Origin: Chitinophagaceae bacterium
GTDB lineage: Bacteria > Bacteroidota > Bacteroidia > Chitinophagales > Chitinophagaceae
Reading direction: 5' to 3'
Length of the DNA stretch: 64,000 nt
Assembly (NCBI GenBank): GCA_019752045.1
Contig: JAIEMP010000011.1
Span: 62,001-126,000 of the forward strand
Below the pieces are notes generated by a model. It searched no databases and was not told the origin of the DNA. It saw only the letters and a program-made list of their open reading frames with translations. Position 1 is the stretch's first letter; every line of letters begins with the position of its first letter. A program made the position numbers and the translations under genes. Of this stretch, positions 29,190-38,862 are shown piece after piece.

Positions 29190-30232
29190 TGATGAAAAAA
29201 AATGCTTTTGTTATTGTATTGATCCTGATCATTACTGCCTGTAGCGATAAAAAACCGACAGTCACTAAAATCGCTTTTGGCAGTTGTGGCGATCAGGATT
29301 GGCCGCAACCTGTTTTAAGCCTTGCAGCAGCTGAGAAACCAGATGCATTTGTTTTTTTGGGCGACAATATTTACGGCGATACCGATAATATGGATACGCT
29401 GCGTAATAAATATGCAAGATGGCAGGCACAGGCCGATTATAAAAATTTAGCAAGTGCTGCTAAAATCTTTGCTATATGGGATGATCATGATTTTGGACGT
29501 AATGATGCCGGAGTTCATTATCCCTGGAAAAAAGAAGCAAAAGAAATTTTCTTAACTGTTTTTAATGAACCGGCAGAAAGTGAAAGAAGAAAGCATGAGG
29601 GCATTTATACAACAGAGTATATTAAAAACGGCGATAAAATTATTCAGTTACTATTATTAGATGTCAGAACATTCAGGAATGATTTGTTATTGTATGATAC
29701 ATTTGCCAAACTGCCCAGAGAGCATTATTTCTACAAACCGGATTATAAACCACACACATCCCCCGATAGTACATTGCTGGGTGCAGAACAATGGAAATGG
29801 CTGGAAGGCGAACTGAAAAAACCGGCTGATATACGATTGATATGCAGCGGATCTCAGTTCAGCATTGAATATAATGGCTACGAAGCGTGGGCTAATTTTC
29901 CGCATGAACAGCAACGAATGTTAGACCTTATTAAAGCAACAAAAGCAAATGCTGTACTTTTCTTAACAGGCGATGTGCATTATGCAGAAATTTCTAAACT
30001 GCAGGTGCCGGGCTTATATCCTGTTTATGATGTAACGTCAAGCGGCATTACTTCTACCTGGGATTTTGCTGCTCAGAATGTCAACCGTATTGAAGGTCCG
30101 GTAATGGAAAATCATTTTGGGTTACTTACAATTGAATGGAAAAAAGATCCGGTCATTAAAATGGAAATCATTGATAAGAACAACAACCATCGAATTGAAT
30201 ATACGATCAATAAAAGTGAAATCAGTTTTTAA
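29186..30232 (+). CDS. Alkaline phosphatase D-like metallophosphatase
   Basis: KIAFGSCGDQDWPQPV, PDAFVFLGDNIYGDT, FAIWDDHDFGRNDAG, AVLFLTGDVHYAEISKL; ATGA overlap with the upstream gene. Confidence 0.87.
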   Translation: MMMKKNAFVIVLILIITACSDKKPTVTKIAFGSCGDQDWPQPVLSLAAAEKPDAFVFLGDNIYGDTDNMDTLRNKYARWQAQADYKNLASAAKIFAIWDDHDFGRNDAGVHYPWKKEAKEIFLTVFNEPAESERRKHEGIYTTEYIKNGDKIIQLLLLDVRTFRNDLLLYDTFAKLPREHYFYKPDYKPHTSPDSTLLGAEQWKWLEGELKKPADIRLICSGSQFSIEYNGYEAWANFPHEQQRMLDLIKATKANAVLFLTGDVHYAEISKLQVPGLYPVYDVTSSGITSTWDFAAQNVNRIEGPVMENHFGLLTIEWKKDPVIKMEIIDKNNNHRIEYTINKSEISF

Positions 30233-30253
30233 CAGAAATAAAAAAGAAGAGAC

Positions 30254-32560
30254 ATGAAACAAGTAATAGTGATACTAATTTTTTTAAACGGCTTCAGTGT
30301 GCAAACAAAAGCTCAGGTTGCCGTAGATGCAAAAATGAAAGTGTTTATTGATGCATTGATGAAAAAGATGACGGTAGATGAAAAAATCGGTCAACTGAAT
30401 TTACCCGGCTCGGGTGATATCGTAACAGGGCAGGCTGCCAATTCTGATATTGGAAAAAAAATAAAAGAAGGAAAAGTAGGAGGACTCTTTAATATTAAGT
30501 CGGTTGAAAAAATTAAAGCTGTTCAGAAAGTGGCAGTAGAAGAAAGCCGTTTAAAAATTCCATTGATTTTTGGAATGGATGTTATTCACGGTTATCAAAC
30601 TGTTTTTCCTATTCCGTTGGGGTTAAGTTGCAGCTGGGATATGCAACTCATTGAACGAAGTGCAAGGATTGCTGCTGTTGAAGCAAGTGCTGATGGTATT
30701 AACTGGACGTTTTCTCCCATGGTAGATATTGCACGTGATCCACGCTGGGGAAGGATTGCAGAAGGTAGTGGCGAAGATGCTTACCTTGGTTCGCAAATTG
30801 CCAGAGCCATGGTAAAAGGTTACCAGGGAAATAATCTTTCGCTCAACAATACCATTATGAGTTGCGTAAAACATTATGCTTTATATGGTGCTGCAGAAGC
30901 CGGTCGTGATTACAATACAACCGACATGAGCCGTTACCGGATGTACAACGAATATTTTCCGCCCTACCAGGCAGCAGTTGATGCAGGTGCAGGAAGTGTG
31001 ATGGCTTCGTTTAATGATGTGGATGGAATTCCGGCAACTGCTAACAAATGGCTCATGACAACAGTATTGAGAAATCAATGGGGGTTCAACGGATTTGTTG
31101 TTACAGATTATACAGGCATCAATGAAATGATTGATCATGGAATAGGCGATTTGAAAACTGTTTCTGCTAAAGCTTTGCAAGCCGGTATTAATATGGATAT
31201 GGTAGGCGAAGGATTTTTGTTAACCTTAAAGCAATCATTGAAAGAAGGAAAGATTACTATGCAGATGATTGATGCAGCATGCAGAAGAATACTGGAAGCA
31301 AAATACAAACTCGGTTTGTTTGATGATCCCTATCGCTATTGTGATGAACAGCGTTCTAAAACAGAAGTATTTACAGCAGCACACAGGAAAATAGCCAGAG
31401 AAACTGCGGCTCAAAGTTTTGTACTATTAAAAAACAGTCCGATGCGTACAGGAAACGGTGCACCTGTATTACCATTAAAAAGATCGGGAACCATTGCGCT
31501 TATTGGACCAATGGCCGATAATAAAGAAAACATGCCGGGTACATGGAGTGTAGCGGCAGAATTTGATAAGGCCATTTCTGTATTAACGGGATTAAAAGAA
31601 GTTGCAGGTAACAATGTAAATATTTTGCATGCAAGAGGATCGAACCTTGATGCAGACAGTTTATTTGAAGAACGTGCAGGTATGTTTGGAAAATCATTGC
31701 GGAGAGACAGCCGTCCTGCTGATGTGATATTAAAAGAAGCACTTGCAATTGCCAATCAAAGTGATGTAATTGTTGCCGTGCTTGGAGAGAGCGCAGAAAT
31801 GACCGGAGAGTCATCAAGCAGAAGCAGCATTGAAATACCGCAGGTGCAAAAAGAATTATTGCAGGCCTTGCTCAATACAGGAAAACCCGTGATATTGGTT
31901 TTATTTACAGGCAGGCCGCTGGCTCTTAAATGGGAAAATGAACAGGTTCCTGCTATATTAAATGTTTGGTTTGGCGGCAGTGAAGCAGGTTATGCTATTG
32001 CAGATGTGTTGTTTGGTGATGTAAACCCATCAGGAAAATTAAGTACCAGCTTTCCGCAAAATATTGGGCAGGTTCCTTTGTTTTATAATCATAAAAATAC
32101 TGGCAGACCATTGGCAGATGGTCAGTGGTTTCAGAAATTCCGCAGTAATTATTTAGATGTAAGTAACGAGCCTGTGTATCCGTTTGGTTTTGGATTAAGC
32201 TACACATCATTCAGCTACAGCAATATCAAACTCAGCAATACAGCTTTAAAAGGAAATCAAACACTTACGACTTCTGTAACTGTTACCAATACCGGTAATG
32301 TAACGGGTAAAGAAGTGGTGCAACTGTATATCCGTGATGTAGTGGGCAGTGTTACTAGGCCTGTGAAAGAACTCAAAGGGTTTCAAAAAATTGAACTGAA
32401 ACCAGGTGAGAGCAAAACCGTTTCATTCCGTATAACGGTAAATGATCTGAAGTTTTACAATTACGATTTAAAGTATGATTGGGAGCCCGGCGAGTTTCAG
32501 ATCATGATTGGTACCAACTCCAGAGATGTAAAAATGGAAAAAGTAAACTGGCAGAAGTAA
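30254..32560 (+). CDS. bglX: GH3 beta-glucosidase
   Basis: KIPLIFGMDVIHGYQTVFPIPLG, SPMVDIARDPRWGRIAEGSGEDAYLG, GFVVTDYTGINEM, C-terminal FN3-like domain. Confidence 0.92.
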   Translation: MKQVIVILIFLNGFSVQTKAQVAVDAKMKVFIDALMKKMTVDEKIGQLNLPGSGDIVTGQAANSDIGKKIKEGKVGGLFNIKSVEKIKAVQKVAVEESRLKIPLIFGMDVIHGYQTVFPIPLGLSCSWDMQLIERSARIAAVEASADGINWTFSPMVDIARDPRWGRIAEGSGEDAYLGSQIARAMVKGYQGNNLSLNNTIMSCVKHYALYGAAEAGRDYNTTDMSRYRMYNEYFPPYQAAVDAGAGSVMASFNDVDGIPATANKWLMTTVLRNQWGFNGFVVTDYTGINEMIDHGIGDLKTVSAKALQAGINMDMVGEGFLLTLKQSLKEGKITMQMIDAACRRILEAKYKLGLFDDPYRYCDEQRSKTEVFTAAHRKIARETAAQSFVLLKNSPMRTGNGAPVLPLKRSGTIALIGPMADNKENMPGTWSVAAEFDKAISVLTGLKEVAGNNVNILHARGSNLDADSLFEERAGMFGKSLRRDSRPADVILKEALAIANQSDVIVAVLGESAEMTGESSSRSSIEIPQVQKELLQALLNTGKPVILVLFTGRPLALKWENEQVPAILNVWFGGSEAGYAIADVLFGDVNPSGKLSTSFPQNIGQVPLFYNHKNTGRPLADGQWFQKFRSNYLDVSNEPVYPFGFGLSYTSFSYSNIKLSNTALKGNQTLTTSVTVTNTGNVTGKEVVQLYIRDVVGSVTRPVKELKGFQKIELKPGESKTVSFRITVNDLKFYNYDLKYDWEPGEFQIMIGTNSRDVKMEKVNWQK

Positions 32561-32587
32561 ACAGATCGTTACGGAATAAATTGCAAG

Positions 32588-32625
32588 CGGCATCACCAAC
32601 AACAGGTGATGCCGATTTGTTTCTA
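32588..32625. terminator. Intrinsic terminator between convergent genes
   Basis: Perfect 10-bp stem cggcatcacc-aacaaca-ggtgatgccg followed by atttgtttct. Confidence 0.8.
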
Positions 32626-32629
32626 TGCA

Positions 32630-35524
32630 TCAGTTAATATTGATGAGATAGTCGAACAGATTAACCTCAGAGCTGATGCCTAATTTTTTACGTAATCTGT
32701 AACGGCTTATTTCAACCCCACGAACAGAAATATTCAGCAGTTGTGCAATTTCTTTGGTTGATAAATTCATGCGCAAGTAGGCACACAGTTTTATTTCATT
32801 ATTGGTAATGGAAGGATGTTTTTCTTTTAAACTTAAAATAAAATTGCTGTGCACCTGATCAAAATGTTTGGTGAAGTTTTCCCACTCCTGATCCATATGA
32901 TCATCTTCACTCAATGTTTTGATCATTTTCTTCAGTTCACTAACCGACTGTGGATTGTCCATCACCTTCATTACATGTGTTAATTCTGTTTTTATTTTGG
33001 TGAGCAGTTCACCTTTTTTTACCAGGTGCATGGCAGAGGAAGCCAGCTCGGAGTTTTTATAATTGATTTCAACTTCCAGCTTTTCATTACGCAAAGTTAC
33101 CAGCTCACTTTCTGTTTTTGAACGTTCCAGTTCGTGAATGTATAAGAGACGTTTTTGTTCTTCTTCAAATTTTGCCTGCTGAAGGATAAACTTTTTTTGT
33201 TGCCACCTGAACACCGTGTAAATACATGCGCAGAGAATGAGAAAGTAAAGTATATTAGCCCAGATGGTTTGATACCATGGTGGCAACATTTTAAAATTAA
33301 AAATGGATGCCTGCGATTCATTGCCGAGGTTATTCCGCACTTTTACTTCAAACTGATAAGTACCTGCAGGTAAATTACTGTATTCTTTTTCTGTACGTTT
33401 CGTCCATTCAGACCAGTTATTATCAAACCCCTTTAAACGGTAGCTGTATTCCAGATTGGCCTGCATGCCAAACAACGCAGATGAAAATTCAAACCGGATA
33501 CTTTTCCATTGATCAGCAATTTCAGGTACTGCATCTGTCTGTTGTAACTGTTTTTCATTCACATCTTTAAAGTAACCACCAAACAGCAGGCTGTCTTTTT
33601 GGTGAATGATCCGCACAGATCGTATCTGCACCTGAAGGTTAGCTGATGTACGTTTATACTTGTCGTAGTTCACATGAAAAAATCCTTTCTCACCTCCCAT
33701 GAAAATATTCTGCTCGTTTACAGGATAGATAAATTCAAAACCACTCAGCAGTTTATTACTCAGTTCCGGCAAAAAAATCACTACCGGTTTTTTGCCTGAG
33801 TAATCAATCACTCCCAGTGATTTTTCATGAATGAACCAGATGTTGCCATTGGCATCTTCTTTCAGATAACGGATACTCTGTGTGCCGAGTAATTGTTTAT
33901 AAACAGGAGATGATTCAAAACTGTTTTTACTGCGGTTAAAGACATAGATTCCTTTTTCAGTAGCTGCAACAACTTCGTTTTTTATTTTAAAAACATGATT
34001 GTTCAGAATGGATGGAAGCCCGTTTTTATTGGTATACGATTTTACTGTAAATAAACCGGTCTTGTTTTTCAGTATCTGATAAATTCCATGATAAGGATGC
34101 GATACCCAGATATGATCCTGTTCATCAATGGTTACAAACCGTGATGATTCAATAAAATCGGGGACTTCTTTCGCCGGTATAAACCGTCCGTTTACATAAT
34201 CAAAAAACTGAACGCCTTTATAGTTACCTGCAACAATCTGTGCTGCCGGGAATGTAGCAGAAACAGGAACAAAATTCCAGAACCCCGGATTGCTGTTTAG
34301 AGGTTGTGCAATATTTTCATTTACAGTGAATGCACCTTCATGGTGGCCCAGTAAAAGTTGGTTATTGATTTCTGCTAAACTCCATGTCTGTCCTTTAGTA
34401 TTGGCAACGGCGGTAAAATCACCTTTGCTGAAACTCAGGTCTGTCATGGGTTGCAGCGGAACACTGAACAGTCCGTTTGAAGTGCCGGTATACAAGCGGT
34501 TTTTAAAAATGGCAGCAGTGTATCCTGATCCGTCCTGTTGATTGGGTATAATCCGTTTTACTGCACTGTTATACGCAATAAAATCAATTCCATTATCCAA
34601 ACCAAGCCACAGGTTACTCTGGTTGTCAAGAAAAATACTCAGTACATTATTATTCTGCAAACCTTCTGTTTTTGCAAAACGCTGAATGATATTTCCTTTC
34701 CAGTCTGCAATGTATACTCCGTTGTTACTGGTGGCAAACGCTGCCCATTCTTTGCTGATAGAAACAGAAGCATAAATCCGGTCACTTTCAAATAAACCTG
34801 AGTTAGGTGTGTTTACTTTTGAAAGATTGTTGGCCGAAAGAATATACAAACCGTTTTTAAGCATTGTGATCAACACACTGTCTTTATTCCCCTGCAGCAA
34901 ACCGGTAACCGGATCATTAAGCGGTAATGTACCCGAAACTGCAATTGGTGACAATACATTATTTTCAAGTTGCATGAGGCCGGCACGGTAATCATGTGCA
35001 TACACCTTATTATTACATACACCCATGTACGACCATTCAGATACTGCTTTGTAGGTTGCAACTGCCAGATTACTGAATTTAAAAATTTTGGTAGTTGAAC
35101 GGAAGTACACATCTTTTTTAAACGAAACAATATCCCATACATCACCAAAAGGCTGATCTTTTTCAGGAATATAGCTGTTGAGTGGGTAGTATTGTAAACG
35201 ACCATTTTTACCCGGCGAAAAATAACCCAGCTCATCCTGCCCGCCCACATAAATTTTATTGTCGTTACCAATTTCAATTGACCTTACAATGGTACGGTTG
35301 GGCAACGGGTATAAGTTCCAGTACCTGCCATCAAAACTCAACAACCCCTCGTTGTTGGCAATATAAATAATGCCGTTTTTGTCCTGCTTTATATCCCAGT
35401 TTTGAAGGCCCGCATTGTACGACGATTTAGAATAATTTATAACATCAGGGAGGCCAATGGTATTTTGACCATTCATCCAGAGCGGAAGAATTAATAAAAC
35501 GAACAATTTTTTCATTGCAGGCAA
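32630..35524 (-). CDS. One-component membrane regulator: beta-propeller, Y_Y_Y domain, TM helix, LuxR-type HTH
   Basis: YNAGLQNWDIKQDKNGIIYIANNEGLLSFDG propeller repeats; EYSYRLKGFDNNWSEWTKRTEKEYSNLPAGTYQFEVKVRN; C-terminal ITNNEIKLCAYLRMNLSTKEIAQLLNISVRGVEISRYRLRKKLG. Confidence 0.9.
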   Translation of the reverse strand: MPAMKKLFVLLILPLWMNGQNTIGLPDVINYSKSSYNAGLQNWDIKQDKNGIIYIANNEGLLSFDGRYWNLYPLPNRTIVRSIEIGNDNKIYVGGQDELGYFSPGKNGRLQYYPLNSYIPEKDQPFGDVWDIVSFKKDVYFRSTTKIFKFSNLAVATYKAVSEWSYMGVCNNKVYAHDYRAGLMQLENNVLSPIAVSGTLPLNDPVTGLLQGNKDSVLITMLKNGLYILSANNLSKVNTPNSGLFESDRIYASVSISKEWAAFATSNNGVYIADWKGNIIQRFAKTEGLQNNNVLSIFLDNQSNLWLGLDNGIDFIAYNSAVKRIIPNQQDGSGYTAAIFKNRLYTGTSNGLFSVPLQPMTDLSFSKGDFTAVANTKGQTWSLAEINNQLLLGHHEGAFTVNENIAQPLNSNPGFWNFVPVSATFPAAQIVAGNYKGVQFFDYVNGRFIPAKEVPDFIESSRFVTIDEQDHIWVSHPYHGIYQILKNKTGLFTVKSYTNKNGLPSILNNHVFKIKNEVVAATEKGIYVFNRSKNSFESSPVYKQLLGTQSIRYLKEDANGNIWFIHEKSLGVIDYSGKKPVVIFLPELSNKLLSGFEFIYPVNEQNIFMGGEKGFFHVNYDKYKRTSANLQVQIRSVRIIHQKDSLLFGGYFKDVNEKQLQQTDAVPEIADQWKSIRFEFSSALFGMQANLEYSYRLKGFDNNWSEWTKRTEKEYSNLPAGTYQFEVKVRNNLGNESQASIFNFKMLPPWYQTIWANILYFLILCACIYTVFRWQQKKFILQQAKFEEEQKRLLYIHELERSKTESELVTLRNEKLEVEINYKNSELASSAMHLVKKGELLTKIKTELTHVMKVMDNPQSVSELKKMIKTLSEDDHMDQEWENFTKHFDQVHSNFILSLKEKHPSITNNEIKLCAYLRMNLSTKEIAQLLNISVRGVEISRYRLRKKLGISSEVNLFDYLININ

Positions 35525-35559
35525 TCCAATTGGTTTGTGAATGTATATAATTTATTGTT

Positions 35560-35621
35560 GATGTAGTAATGATGTAGTGTAAATAGCCTGAAAATCAATT
35601 TTTTGAATTTTCTGATGTAGT
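35560..35621. promoter_or_regulatory. Three GATGTAGT direct repeats, candidate operator
   Basis: gatgtagt at 35560-35567, 35571-35578 and 35614-35621; start-to-start spacing 11 and 43 bp. Confidence 0.6.
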
Positions 35622-35645
35622 AATGTTGGGCCTCCGTTTTTCTTT

Positions 35646-35676
35646 TTTGTAGCAGGAGGAAGTAGTTTTAAATTCT
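35646..35676 (+). promoter_or_regulatory. Candidate Bacteroidota sigma-ABfr-type promoter for the PUL operon
   Basis: TTTG (35646-35649), N19, TAAATTCT (35669-35676); partial match to TTTG-N19-TAnnTTTG. Confidence 0.5.
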
Positions 35677-35715
35677 CAATTCCCTCGATTATTTTAAAAC
35701 TAAAACGATTGCTTT

Positions 35716-38700
35716 ATGAAATGTAAGATCACAATTCTGTGTCTTGTAATTTTCCTCGGCACTTTTATGCAACAGGCACTGGCGCAGAACATCTCTGTTA
35801 CAGGTACCGTAAAAAACAAGGCTACCGGCGAAGCGCTGGTTGGAGCCACTGTTCAGGTGGTGGGCACATCTACTTCTGTACTTACAGATGCGAATGGCCG
35901 CTTTTCTCTTACTGCCAACAAAGGATCAGTTTTACTGGTTTCTTATGCAGGCATGACCCCTTTCCGTTACACAGTTAACAGCAATACATTGGCCAGTATT
36001 GTAATGGAAGAAAGCGCAGCAACCAGCCTGGGTGAAGTGGTAGTTGTAGGATATGGTACCCAAAAGGTGACCAAGGTATCCGGCGCTATCTCTACCATTA
36101 AAGCCGGTGATATTGACAAACTGAAACCCGTACGAACAGAAGATGTGCTGCAGGGCAGGGCATCGGGTGTAAATGTTATTCAAAGCGGTTCGCCCGGTTC
36201 AAAACCTACCGTACTCATCCGTGGTATTCCTTCTTTTTCGGGAACAGATCCGGTGGTGATTATTGATGGTGTTCCTCAAACGCTTACAGATTTTAATGCA
36301 ATCAGTCCGGCTGATATTGAATCAATCAGTGTATTAAAAGATGCAGCTGCAACAGCAATTTATGGTGTGAAGGGAGGTAATGGTGTTATTGTGGTTACCA
36401 CCAAATCAGGCAAAAAGAATCAGAAATCAGAAATCACCATCAGCAGCAACTATGGTGTACAGGAAGTGATGAATACGATTGGAGTATTAAATGGTACTGA
36501 ATATGCAGCTATCGTAAACGAAGGAAGTGTTACAGCCGGTGGTTCGGTTATTTTCCCCAACCTTAGTACCGTTGGTGTTGGCACCAACTGGCAGAACGAA
36601 ATATTTAAAAATGCCACTTTCCAGACACACACTGTTTCTGCACGTGGCGGCAGTGATAAGATGAGTTATTTTCTTTCAGCAGGGTTTCTTAATCAGGGTG
36701 GTATTGTTGGCGGTAACGATAAATCAACTTTCAACAGAGGAAACTTTACATCTAACCTTTCGTTCAATCTTACTTCGAAGCTCAAGTTTATCTTAAACAC
36801 ATCGGCCGTATTGCTCAATGCAAAAGGCGTACAGGAAAATTCCTTTAATAGTGTGTTGGGCAGTGCAATCAATTTCGATCCTACTGTTCCTGTTTATAAT
36901 ACAGTACCAAACACCGTTGGTAAATATGGTTACAGTAATCTGTTGTTATCAGAAATCTTTAATCCGCTCACCAAGCTCGATAATACATACAACAAGAACA
37001 TTGGTAACAAGCTATACGGTAAGTTTGAAATGCAGTATGAAGTAGTGAAAGATCTTACACTTACTTCACGTTTTGGATACACCAAGTTCGATGGGAATGC
37101 CAAATCATTTAACCCATTGGTATTTTATGGTCCTTTAAACGTTGAAAATACCATGTTTGCTGATGGTTCGCAGGTGCCCGGCCGTTTCAACAGTGTATCG
37201 CATGAAAAATCAAGCAACTTTAATTATACCTGGGAAACATTTGGTAACTACGATTTTGAAATCAACAACAAACACCGTTTTGAAACCGTGTTGGGTGTAT
37301 CTGTTGCTAAAGTAACCGGTAATGCAGCAGGTGCAAGCCGGCAGGATGTGCCGTTTAACTCATGGGAGTTTGCAGATTTTACTGCAGCTACCGGGAATAA
37401 TATTGCAACCAATACCAACGCATTATCAGGTTATTATTATCAGTACTTCAGAAGAAACCTTTCTTACTTCACCCGTATCAATTATGATTATGAAGGAAAG
37501 TATCTGGCGTCTTTCACTGCACGCAGAGATGGTTCTTATGCATTTGGTACCGATAATAAGTTTGCCAACTTCTTATCCGGATCTGCCGGTTGGGTTCTGT
37601 CAAACGAGAAATTCTTTCAATCAAACTTTATCGATCATCTCAAAATAAGAGGCAGCTACGGTTCAATCGGTAATGAGAATGTAAACCCTCAGTTTGTAGG
37701 TATTGTAACCGGTGGTGTTAACACAGGTTATGGTCCAACTGCAAACAGTAACGGATATACTTTTGGAGATGTATTTTTTAACGGCTCTACTGTTGGCTCT
37801 GCAGCAAACAATACGTTGCGTTGGGAAAAACAATTGCAGATGAACGTAGGGTTTGACATTACTTTCTTTAATAAAAAATTCTCTGTATCGGCTGATTATT
37901 TTCAAAAGAATGTAGATGGTCTGCTCTTTACACCTTCTGCTTCATTATATCTGGGTACAGTGCCCATCCCCACTGCCAACATCGGTTCAACATCTACAAA
38001 GGGTGTTGATGTAACAGTGAATTACAATGAAACATTTGGAAAAGATTTCCGTTTCACTACTTCACTCACTTTTACCACTGCTGAAAATAAAGTAACAGCA
38101 ACTAACAGTGATGGTACAGCTAAAATATTAGGTGGTTATTATTTTAACGGACAATCACAAAGTGTAACCGTATTTGAAAAAGGGTTTACTCCCGGATATT
38201 TTTACGGATACCAAACCAACGGTCTGTTTCAAACCTTTGATGAAATTTCGAAAGCACCCACACAAAATGGTGCACAACCCGGCGACATCCGTTTTGTTGA
38301 TACAGATGGTGATGGAAAGATTACTGCTGCTGATCAAACAAAAATCGGAGATCCCTTCCCTGACTTTACCATGGGCTGGAACATTGGACTGGAGTACAAG
38401 GGATTCGACTTTAATATGTTTACCTATGCTTCTGTTGGTAACGATATTTACAAAGCATATGAGCGCAATGCCAACTTCTCAAACAAATCAAGAGAAGTGC
38501 TGGGCCGTTGGACAGGACCCAACACAACCAATGATGCACGTACACCACGATACTCATTTACAGATGCCAACAGCAACATCCGTGTATCTGACAGATATGT
38601 AGAGGATGGATCGTTTGTAAAAATTAAGAACCTGCAGCTGGGTTATACGTTTTCAGAAAAAATAACAAAGAAGTTTCTCAGCCGTGCACGCATTTATCTG

Positions 38701-38841
38701 CAGGTGCGTAATGCATTTACGTTTACAAAATACACCGGATTTGATCCTGAGATTTCTGGAGGCATTCTGGATACAGGAATTGATCGTGGTGCATATCCGC
38801 AGGCAAGAACGTATTCATTTGGTGTAGACATTAAATTATAA
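35716..38841 (+). CDS. susC: SusC/RagA family TonB-linked outer membrane protein
   Basis: VTGTVKNKATGEALVGATVQVVGTSTSVLTDANGRFSL CarboxypepD-like domain; VVVVGYGTQKVTKVSGAIS; plug VLRGIPSF-like and C-terminal YPQARTYSFGVDIKL. Confidence 0.95.
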   Translation: MKCKITILCLVIFLGTFMQQALAQNISVTGTVKNKATGEALVGATVQVVGTSTSVLTDANGRFSLTANKGSVLLVSYAGMTPFRYTVNSNTLASIVMEESAATSLGEVVVVGYGTQKVTKVSGAISTIKAGDIDKLKPVRTEDVLQGRASGVNVIQSGSPGSKPTVLIRGIPSFSGTDPVVIIDGVPQTLTDFNAISPADIESISVLKDAAATAIYGVKGGNGVIVVTTKSGKKNQKSEITISSNYGVQEVMNTIGVLNGTEYAAIVNEGSVTAGGSVIFPNLSTVGVGTNWQNEIFKNATFQTHTVSARGGSDKMSYFLSAGFLNQGGIVGGNDKSTFNRGNFTSNLSFNLTSKLKFILNTSAVLLNAKGVQENSFNSVLGSAINFDPTVPVYNTVPNTVGKYGYSNLLLSEIFNPLTKLDNTYNKNIGNKLYGKFEMQYEVVKDLTLTSRFGYTKFDGNAKSFNPLVFYGPLNVENTMFADGSQVPGRFNSVSHEKSSNFNYTWETFGNYDFEINNKHRFETVLGVSVAKVTGNAAGASRQDVPFNSWEFADFTAATGNNIATNTNALSGYYYQYFRRNLSYFTRINYDYEGKYLASFTARRDGSYAFGTDNKFANFLSGSAGWVLSNEKFFQSNFIDHLKIRGSYGSIGNENVNPQFVGIVTGGVNTGYGPTANSNGYTFGDVFFNGSTVGSAANNTLRWEKQLQMNVGFDITFFNKKFSVSADYFQKNVDGLLFTPSASLYLGTVPIPTANIGSTSTKGVDVTVNYNETFGKDFRFTTSLTFTTAENKVTATNSDGTAKILGGYYFNGQSQSVTVFEKGFTPGYFYGYQTNGLFQTFDEISKAPTQNGAQPGDIRFVDTDGDGKITAADQTKIGDPFPDFTMGWNIGLEYKGFDFNMFTYASVGNDIYKAYERNANFSNKSREVLGRWTGPNTTNDARTPRYSFTDANSNIRVSDRYVEDGSFVKIKNLQLGYTFSEKITKKFLSRARIYLQVRNAFTFTKYTGFDPEISGGILDTGIDRGAYPQARTYSFGVDIKL

Positions 38842-38862
38842 TCTTCCTTAAAATAAATTACA

